Assembly: GCA_905182995.1 (NCBI GenBank)
Contig: CAJJDP010000021.1
Location: 4,648 to 68,647 of the forward strand
Source of the DNA: Paramecium octaurelia
Lineage: Eukaryota > Ciliophora > Oligohymenophorea > Peniculida > Parameciidae
DNA: 64,000 bases
Direction of reading: 5' to 3'
Position numbers and translations under genes: made by a program. Shown here in pieces: positions 54,457 to 64,000 of this stretch. The number at the start of each line of letters is the position of its first letter. The first letter of the stretch is position 1. The notes under the pieces were generated by a model. It was not told where the DNA came from. It did no database searches and saw only the letters and a list, made by a program, of their open reading frames with translations.

Positions 54457-57400
54457 TCAGCAGGTTGTTTGACAGCATTCCTTAATTTTTTTCTATTTTT
54501 AATGGAATTCAACATTTAACTTGCTTATCTCATAGTATCCACAATATTGACAACCTAAATATAATAATAAATAAATAAATACATCTTTAGACATACGTTC
54601 AATCTTTTTAGATTCTTCTTCTTCATCCTACTTGAAATTTTGTAATTCTCTAGCTTTATTGAATGGGAACCATGTTAGATCTTTCTTCTATATTTTTTCC
54701 CAAACAAATTACTCAATTCCAGTGTAATCTGTGGGATCTTTGTATTTGAGATAAGCCATAAAGAAAACATAATTCCACATATAATGATTAACTTTGATGT
54801 GATGATCAAAACCTCCGCCCATTGATGATGTATCTGTTAATCTATCAAATATAGTTTTAAGATTTCCACAAATAAAGCATTTATCTTCAATATCCCTAAC
54901 CTTCTCACTTTCCTTTTCTCTTAAAGACCCAAATGTATCAATAATAATACCTGCCACGATATTAACCATAATGATAACTAAGAAAATATTTGAGGTGTTA
55001 TCGAATACAAATCTACTTACACGATACTTTTCGACTACATTCTCATCCTCCAAATCAGACAAGTATCCTCCAACTCCGCCATTGGCTTTAAATGTCCAAT
55101 CAAATGTAAATAGGAAGCAAAACAATGTGGATTAACATTTCCCTTTATAATCTTCAAAGAAGAATGTATAGGCAATAAGACCATACACATACACAAGAAT
55201 TATGAAAAGTACCAATGTAAGTCCTAATTATTATTTAGGTTCCCAAACGGATCTAATAACATTCTTCAAAGTTGGATAACGGATTAATATCTCTGTTAAA
55301 TGAAAACTAAAAAAGAAAGGATGTAATACTGTTCCTATTACAGCTAAGGCACCATAAGCTAAATAATAAACGACTTCTATCTCTTTAAGAATATAAAACA
55401 ACACTGCTAACAACTTAAATATCTTGTAGATCAATTGTATTGGCCAATAAGTAAACTTATCTTCAAATGGTAATTTGGTTTTCCAAGCTTTCTTAATAAT
55501 TAATGGGGCATTCTTAAACAAAAAGAAAGAAACAACAAATATTGAACAACAAGCCATAATAGTACCACAAATCAAAAAAATATTTCTAGTCTGCTATGGT
55601 GAATATTATTCATCTCTAAATAATCTAAAGTCTGTTATTCTATTTCCTGATTCATTTTGGGCAAATGATCCTATTATAAATAGATTTAATAATAAGGTAA
55701 ATAAAAATGCCAAATCCTTCCATAATTTCACATAATTGGCAAACAAAGCCAGAAACTTCTATCTTTAGAAGATTCTTCTTAGTTGTTCCTCATGCTCGCA
55801 TATTTCAATTAACCTTTCTGATTCTTAAACTAAAAATTAAACCTTTGATTTAGTAGATGATCTATCTACATTTTCATGAAATTCCACCTTCTATTCTTTA
55901 GGCAAATTATGAGTATACGGCAAAAGTAGAAAATACACAATTTCTAACTCATTGTTTCTAACTACTTCTATGGATGCACTGTTTTTATAAAAAAAATCAA
56001 ATGCTCTCCTCTTCATTTTTTCTTTTTCTGCTCTTCTTTCTCTATCTTGTTTCTCTTATTGTTCGCTTGACTAAGCTTAAGTAGCCATCTATTTTTGAGC
56101 TTCTTTCTTAATTTGATTCATTAAGTCAATCCAACTGTTAGCAAATGACATCACAAAACTGACTAATTAACCAATTATATTATCTCCAAATAACAAATCT
56201 TCTAAAGTGCCTTTGTCTTACTTTAATTTCTTTCTAGTATTCGCTCTATACATCTAAACAAATGAATTTTCTACATTCTTCTCTGATTCCATATAATAAC
56301 ACATTAAGAAATAGATATAAAAGCCTTTTTACAATATTAATTCATAGTATTATTCTTCTTTTACTTTATCTTCTTGTTTAGCAGATTCTGGGTCTTCCTT
56401 TATTCTATCTAAGACTTCTATCTAATAGCCTTCTTTACATTATTTTTCATATTTATGAAAACAACTTACCATATGTTTTTCTAATAATGGCGGAGTCAAG
56501 TGTCTCATTATTCTTTTGATAATTGGATTTGAATCTGAAATTTCTCTCATTTCAATTAAAGATAGAATCAAAATTAAACATTTGGTTTGCATTCTTTCAA
56601 TTTACCAAATTTTTAAATCAGATCCTTTCTGTTATTTTTAATATCGACTGGTTTTAGTGGTCAGCATTTTATTACTTTAAGTTTTTGATGTCTTTATATT
56701 GGATGTCATTATTTAGGTTTTACCAGTACTATCCTTCTCCTTTTTTTATCCAAATAAATCTGAAGCTATTTCAAAGAATTTAGAATCAGCAACTGCTATT
56801 TGGTTTTCAGGACATGGTCCTTAGACTAACTCATTTAAGGTATCTAGACACAAAACCATATTTTCATATTGTGCTCTATCTTTATAGTAATAGGTTAGTA
56901 ATAACTCTGCTACTTAGTTGATCATATTGAATGAGTTTCTCGAATTTGTTTATTAGCGAATATAATTTTATAGGTCAAGGTAATGTCCCTCACAACAGTT
57001 TTATAAGAATTTTAAGACTTAAGTCAATAATAATTCCAAATCTTATTGCTATTTTAATTCTTATACATTATCTTCTTATTAAGGAGGTAAATTCCCCAAC
57101 TATTATTCTTCATTCTTTTTATCTTTTTCTTTGATTGTTATTTATTTGATTTATGCCTGAATAACATTGTTTAATCTACTAAAGATGACTTCACTTTTTG
57201 GATAAGTCTTCATGAATTCAAAGATAGTTTTTTATACTTTATTGTTTCCTCCTGATAATAAAGTATTTATAAACATTAAGAAATTTTTTAACATATCTCC
57301 ATCAAGAATAACTGATTCACTTAAAACTGTTAATACCATTCTAGTTGCTCCTAATTTATTAAATAAATTTTGCATATCTTCCATCTCGTTGTTTTCTCCT

Positions 57401-60400
57401 TCAACTTCAACTTCTTCTTTTTATTCTTCCTTTGGTTTTCCTTCAATTACTTTTCTCAAAACACCTAACAAAGTTATAATTGTTTTATTATTTTAACTAC
57501 TATTTATGGCATAGCTTAAAAAATTAATAAATTTCTTTAATAGTATTACTTATTCAACTTTTAAAATCTTTTCATTCTTATCATTTTTGTCACTTGGATT
57601 TCCAAAATACTATTCAAATTTAATAATAGCCTCTGATAACTTTTGCAATTCCTCCTAGACAAAATTTTTACTTTTATCACTTAAGCATAATTGATTAACA
57701 AATTCTTCCCAACTCCAAGAGATTTTTTCAATCTCAGCTGATTCAAATTCAATAAGAGGCTCTTCCTTTTATTTTTTATTCGATGAAAGAGCAGACATAA
57801 TTCCTATCTTGGATTTGACATTATTGCTTTAGAAAATGGTTTGGAAATGATGATCTCCATGCTTTTATTAAATTCCACTTTGTATATGAATTATCTATTC
57901 ATTTAAATCAGACTAGTAATTATCATTAGCTCCAGCCTGAATATTAGACAATACATCCCTGAAATTATTAAATTCACCAAGATCTTCCATCAATTTTGAT
58001 TACCCTAAAACAGATTAACACACTTTGCCCATGATGGTTAATGGAAAATACGAATAAAAAGCAATTAATACAGATACATGCTTTTTTCTATTAATAAATT
58101 TGCCAAGATGTAATATTTTAGATGATAAAGTCTTAGCAAATGTTTAAAATGCTGCAATATCCTTTTACTCTTAATCATGTCCATCTTCATCTTCATCCTA
58201 ATGAACTTATATATTTTTTCTAACCAAATAAATTGTAAATAATGGTATTACAGCTTCAATTAAGAAATCAAAGTATCTTAATTATTAGTGATCAAATTAA
58301 ATATGTTCCAATCTCTTTATCTCAAATTCTATCATATTTATTAAATCATTCTTAATTTCCTTCAAAAAGTTTTGACTCTTCTCACTAGTGACATGTACAT
58401 TCATAAAAAATATCCATAATTATTTCTTTATTAATCCAAATCCTTCTTCCTACAGAGAAGGATTTCTACTGCATAAAGAATCTGGTTTGCACAATAATTA
58501 TATCATGTATTGAGCAGTAAATTTCTTTTTTAATTTTGCAACATTTATTGTAAAATTATCCTTCTAATCACCCTCCAGGACTTGAATCTATGTACATTAC
58601 AATAACAAATCCAATAACTTTGCATGATAAAGAAATGGCTAATTCATAGGAGGATTGGATGCTAAATCTGTCAGAAAGTCTGATTAGTGCAATTAAATGT
58701 CACCCTCAAAGACGAATTCATTCTTCTCTGTAAACAATAACTCTTCTTTTTCTAGGAAAGAATTCAAAACAAGCAATTAATTATCAAAGATATATTTATT
58801 TCCTTATTTTATGATGGTTAGGAAAAAGTCCAAGAATTGTGCTTTTCTACCGCTTTGATAAATCAGCTCTACAAATTTATGGAAGACTCTGTCATTCCTA
58901 TTTATAGAACTCAAAAGTTTTTGATTGTCTTTATAAATTTCACATATTAATGGAATCTATCCTACTTCTAAATGCATATTTTCAAAATAGGATATGTACT
59001 ATGATAGCACTAACTAATTTTCATGGTTATTCCTGCAAAAATATGTTAAAAATTAAAATGCATAGATAAACAATTAAGCCAACCTTTACTTTCTTTAAAT
59101 ATTTTTGATGTTTTCAAGATGGAAATCCAAGGCTGACATTTGATCTCTAATTAAATTTAAGATAGGCACATGAATCTTTAAAGCATTCATTAAGTTTTGT
59201 TTCTCAGCATCAATTTCTTAGGTTCCTGAAATGATTTTAGAGGATATTTAAGTATCTTTAAAAAACCCCTATCTAAAATTATCTATGATATCTAAAGTCT
59301 CCTCTAGATCATCCTATTTTTAGGTTTTAATATATTCTGCAAGCCAAACTTCAGATCTATCAACCAACTAGTTCAATCTTTATAAATTTTCACTTAGGAA
59401 TTCATAGAGTTTGCTTTTTATTGGGTCACTTACAAGTTACAATTTTAATAGATTATTACAAAGTTCCTCTCTCTAATTAAACAATCTCATAATGATAGCC
59501 AAGCATCTCTTTTCTAATTCTTCCTCATGAATTTAGGAAAAGTTTGTAAATAAATATGGCAAAACAACTCCAATAGGGTTATTTATCTTGCTAATGTCCT
59601 CTTAAGGTAAATTTAACGAGAAGTATTAATCCAAATCATATATTAACATTTCATTCTAAGTAAAAACTTTGAATTCTTCAGATTCTGGTTTTGTTTCAGC
59701 TAATTTATTTAAAAAGTTTAAAGCTCCTATACCAAATGCATCTTGTTTCTCTTCTTTTTCATCTACTTCTTTTAAACCCGTTTTAGCTATATTTGGTAAC
59801 AATCCCAATAAATTTGACTCTGTCTTTCTCTGAACAAAAATCAATAATTTTGTCTCTTCTTAATCTTGAGATACATCATCTTTAGAAAATTTCAGCTATT
59901 GAATCCCTTCTTGCATTTTTTCAATGATTTATTTTTTGAAGAATGACAAACAATTCAACATAAGATAATTTTGTCTCATATCTAAGAATCTATCCATTAC
60001 ATCACAGAGAGTCAATTTGATTTTAATCTCTAATTAACTTGATCCAGTTTCTTCTCTTGTTAATAAGGTACTCTGGAGTTCATTCTCTAATTTGATAAAC
60101 CCTCTCATCAAAGGATTAGTGTACATTTAAACATCATCCACAATACCTTCATCAATTTATTCATCATCATCTGATTCTGACTTTTATTCTTCATCCGAGC
60201 CAAACAGATTTAGATTCAAACCCAAATTCATAGGATTAGCCATGCTTATAAGATTAGCTCCTAAATTCAAACCAATACCTAAGGGGTTTATTTCTTTTCT
60301 TTATTTTCTTTGAGTGATTTCTGATTTTTATACTTTGTATACACTTTTCATCAAAGGCAACTAGGTGAAGTCATAAAAAAAATAGTGAATAACAATATCA

Positions 60401-63400
60401 ATTATTTATTTATAGTACTAATTTGGTTCCTTATCTAAAAGTGAGAATACGTCCAATTCTAATACTAATAACATCATCTAACAAGAATTGTAAAGCAACT
60501 CATTAATCAATAAACTCTTTTCATCATTTGCATCTAACATATCATAATCTTTATTGTTATCTCCACTGTCTTTAGTATCAAGTGCCAATACTATTTGTTG
60601 TTTATTATCTTATAAATATTTGAATAGATCTTCAATTAAAGAAGTATACAACCCCATATGTTGAGCTTCATTTGCCTTGTCAATACTTTTAAAAAGGTTA
60701 CAGTATTTAGGCAATTAAACTTTATTGAGTGGATCATGATCAATATAAAGACTCATAGCAATTTTACACAAAGCTGCTTAAAGCACTGCATAAATTCGAT
60801 TGCCATCCTCTTACCAGATATTCTAAAATAAAAAGTCTTTACTAAAGTATTATTCCAACTCTTATTTCCATAAATAGTTCCTCCCATAAGAAACATCAGC
60901 ATAAAATTGCAATTGCTCATTTATGAAGTACATTTCTTTAGGATCATTCTATAATTTAAATGGGATAACTAGTTTGCCATCTTTCAAGGATATTTTGTCT
61001 GGATCTTCACGATCTTTTATTAATTGTATCTTTTTATGATTATGCTTCTTGAGCAATTTATAAATAGCCTCTTAATTTGAATTGATACCTTAATTATTGT
61101 AAATACACATTTCTCTTAAGAAAGTTAGAAAATCTGCTTTGTGAGCTTGTTCATCTGTTTCTAAAAGATTTAAAAAGAAAATGAGAAAATTATTTTAGAT
61201 TTTATTATGATGAAGTTACATTTTTTCTTCTTCTGGCTCAAAAAATTCCTATTCCTTTGGAATATAATCAAGCTTCATATTCAATGATAATTGTTGGAGC
61301 AATTCTGGATTGTTTCCAATAATTGAAATCATACACTTTATAGCCTCAGGAATATATCTGCAATGTTCTAAAAAGTGTCCAATTAAATCAAAGGTATACA
61401 ACTCATTTTCAGGATTTTATTTACAAATCGATGTCAATAATGTATATATGGTTTGGTTTAGTGTGATTTTAAATGCGATATAAGCCAATACTTCATGATC
61501 TTTCAACCCCTGTTTTTTGTTTGTTTATTCTGTGTTACTCATTTTTTCTTATTACTATTATATGTCTTGCATTTAAATAATCATAAATCTTCTACTCCAA
61601 ATAACAAGATCTTCAGGTTTTAGCTGTTAAACTAATATTTTGACTAATAAGTCAATATAATATTATTCCTTTAATAACTTTTGTCTAAATGGATTGATTG
61701 TTCCATATTTCTACTCGGGAGTTGAGTTATATAATCTATTATTACAAAAATCATTTATATCTTCTATGCATTACTTAGTTGTTTGTATTTTTAATAAATG
61801 ATCTTTCAGGACTTCCTTATCCTAAGCATCATTTTCCCATTTTAATTTTTATAAATCATCAAGATAATTTGTTAGTGTTTTAGCACAACTCAAAACAAAA
61901 GAAATTTCCCAAACGTCATTACTACTACTGGCATACAATTTGAAAACACTTTAGTCTGTTTTGTGTTATTCTTAATGAAGAATAGGAACGTATCTTTGAT
62001 TTTTTCCATATTGAATATCAACCCAATAACTATTTTCATCATTCAAATTATTATTCGTATTTGAAGGGATTGCTTTATCATGGCAAATATAAACATAACT
62101 ACCTCTCATAACAGATTTTTCTCTGACTTGAGAATTCTTTAATTGGCTAAAATAAAATAAGGTTGATGGAATTCTTTATTTATCTAATGTAAATTTATCT
62201 TTAATGCCTGATAGATACAATCCTGATGTAAAATGTTTGAATCTATATTTCTTATCAAATACTACAATGCCTCCTTCTTTATATATTTCTGATTCAATAA
62301 TCCACATTGAATGTGTATCTCCTGTATATTCATCGTAACTCTCTTTCGTTGAACCACTCAATACATTCAATTCCACATTTTCTACTTTTAACCAGTCAAC
62401 TAAATTAAATGATTGAAAGTTCTTCTAATCCACAGGCTTACCCTTTCTTGTTGCTGCAATAGTGGTATTAGTTTCAGAATGATGTAACCAAATCACATCA
62501 CCACATTTCAAATATCCAGATGTTTCAGAAACATAATCCGAATAAACTGAAATTCTCCACTAAGTTTAATTTTCTTCATCTAATGCTGCATTAACTTCTC
62601 TCTTTATTATATCCTTCTCCATTTTGTATATTTACAAGTCTTCATCACTTTTTTTCTATTTCCTACTCTTTCCATAATTTCCCATTTCTTAAGATGCATG
62701 CAGAAATGTCAATTTATTCATAAAGGATGTAGCTCTTACAATATAAACAATATCACTGGCATAAATAACCTACTCCCCTTCCTTCTAATATTTATAGGCT
62801 GGCAATATCTTAAATAATGACGAATCACTAGGCAATTCATCTAAAGTAATTTTATAATTTGAAGTCTCTACTCTAGCCTCCTTTTGATGACAAGCTAAAA
62901 ACTTTGATGATGCCAAATGCAATAGTTAAATATGAGACTTATATGACACTTTATGTGCTTTTGACTATATTATTACTACATATGTTTTACTTTTTCAAAT
63001 GTGTCAAGATTGTACTTAAACTCTTATAGTAATTTCTGGGAAAACATTTAGACCTGCTCTTTCGACATAATAGTCTTTTCATCCACTTTCTAATGTTTCT
63101 AAATGCTTTCTAAAATGTTTTGAACTGCTGGTTAAGCCTCCTCTTCTTACTCTTCTCCAATTAGTTCCTTTAAGATTTCTTGCTTTGTAGTGTTTGTAAA
63201 TTTTGGAAAGATTTAGAACAGAGTGTGGTAATAAGGCCTGCTTTTCATTTTACCTAATTATTTCACATCTACGACATCTATGTGATGCTTGTATATATAT
63301 ATGCTATATTTGTACAAAGTTCTTTAAACAAACAGCCCGCTTCACAAAACCATCAGCTGTTATGAAAGAATGATCATCCTATACATGAGATATCGAAATA

Positions 63401-63441
63401 ACTGATCCATATGTCAAATAGTTTAAATCCTCTAAATTCAT
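54457..63441 (-). CDS. IP3 receptor/ryanodine receptor-type Ca2+ release channel
   Basis: Very large intracellular calcium-release channel; about 2,950 residues estimated, since not all introns were resolved. ATG at 63441 (MNLEDLNYLTYGSVISISH), TGA at 54457. Introns of 28 nt (63304-63331) and 26 nt (near 62970-62995) were found. The N-terminus matches the ligand-suppressor/MIR region (GYLKCGDVIWLHHSE, FTSGLYLSG). Near 59000 the RIH-associated region has FCRNNHENQ. The C-terminal channel has several spans, a pore loop with NGGVGGYL and an inner helix IFLVIIMVNIVAGIIIDTF, then the family tail DKCFICGNLKTIFDR..HYMWNYVFFMAYL. Paramecium is known to have a large family of such channels. The filter Asp of GGVGD is Gly here. 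Confidence 0.88.
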
Positions 63442-64000
63442 GTAATACTTTAATAAAATTATTTCGATTGAAATTAAATGACATTCAAAGTCTTTCTATT
63501 CAATTTAAATAATCTTTTTATGAAAATTATAAATGCTATTCTCATTTCATCTGATCGTAACCTCTTACCTTTTGCTTTATTCAATTATCATAAATAAATT
63601 ATTATCGATTCCTGCAAACTAATTTTGATAAGGTGACATTGAAAATAGATTAATCAATGAACTTAATAATCAATTGTAATTTTAATAATTTGGAAATTCA
63701 GGACCATGATAATTTATAATAAATTTCGTTGTATTTAGATTGTATAATCTTTGTAGATGTTGATGTAATTTACATTAGATTGGATTATTAGATCTTATCC
63801 TTTTACAGTTAAATGATTTGATTAAATGCTAATTATTAAGAATCAAAATTAACTAAAATAGATTACTTTAAAGAAAAAATTACTTTTGTCAAAATTAACA
63901 ATTCATTTTTTGATTGGAGATACTTAGGAACATGAATTTTAAGATTATTGCTTCATTATTAAAGAAAAATAAGAATTTATCAATATATATATATAAAATA
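63442..64000. other. Region upstream of the channel gene
   Basis: No complete gene. On the minus strand, protein-like pieces occur (LYNLNTTKFIINYHGPEF; FSMSPYQNQFAGIDNNLF) in one frame interrupted by TGA codons near 63680 and 63557. A 33-nt GT..AG intron could link the second piece in frame to the channel's start, which would extend the protein upstream. The alternative is the decayed edge of another gene. The AT-rich window edge carries nothing else recognisable. Confidence 0.35.

Overview
The window is macronuclear DNA of a ciliate, most likely a Paramecium. In every convincing gene TAA and TAG occur in frame where glutamine fits, and TGA is the only stop. Genes lie tens to a few hundred bases apart. 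The splice junctions I could resolve define introns of about 20-32 nt, GT..AG, mostly GTA..TAG with some CAG or AAG ends. A trichocyst matrix protein gene also fits Paramecium. Gene models were built by reading frames by hand and checking that exon lengths sum to a multiple of three. No alignment or search was run.

Layout. 1-17.2 kb is poor in ordinary genes and looks like a decaying or subtelomere-like zone. It holds a gene-free stretch (1-3.6 kb), a WD40 pseudogene remnant (3.6-4.35 kb), one large intact WD40 gene with about 35 almost identical repeats and a recent 1,692-bp internal tandem duplication (5.2-10.5 kb), and a second gene-free stretch (10.5-17.2 kb). From 17.2 kb to the end the DNA is densely coding. 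In order: a protein kinase (-), an NDUFAF5-like complex I assembly methyltransferase (-), a small unknown protein (-), an IQ/MORN protein (-), a TPR protein (-), a cathepsin L-like protease (+), a 1,960-residue unknown protein (-), the splicing factor CWC22 (+), two multi-exon membrane proteins (+, the second with tandem PX-like domains), a theta-type GST (+), a Rho-type GTPase (-), a trichocyst matrix protein (-), a second MORN protein (-), a damaged PAP2-like gene (+), a P4-ATPase flippase (+), the H/ACA RNP assembly factor NAF1 (+), an importin-alpha-like IBB/ARM protein (-), a PX-pseudokinase (+) and a very long IP3 receptor/ryanodine receptor-type calcium channel (-).

There are no operons. 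The 37-64 kb half is rich in membrane and phosphoinositide functions (flippase, PAP2-like, two PX proteins, IP3R-type channel, Rho GTPase) beside a secretory-granule protein. This is suggestive of a membrane-trafficking theme, but gene order in such a compact genome need not be functional. The most unusual items are the WD40 gene with its homogenised, recently expanded repeats, the two gene deserts with broken protein-like blocks and a candidate structured RNA, and the PAP2-like gene interrupted by a TGA inside its third catalytic motif.
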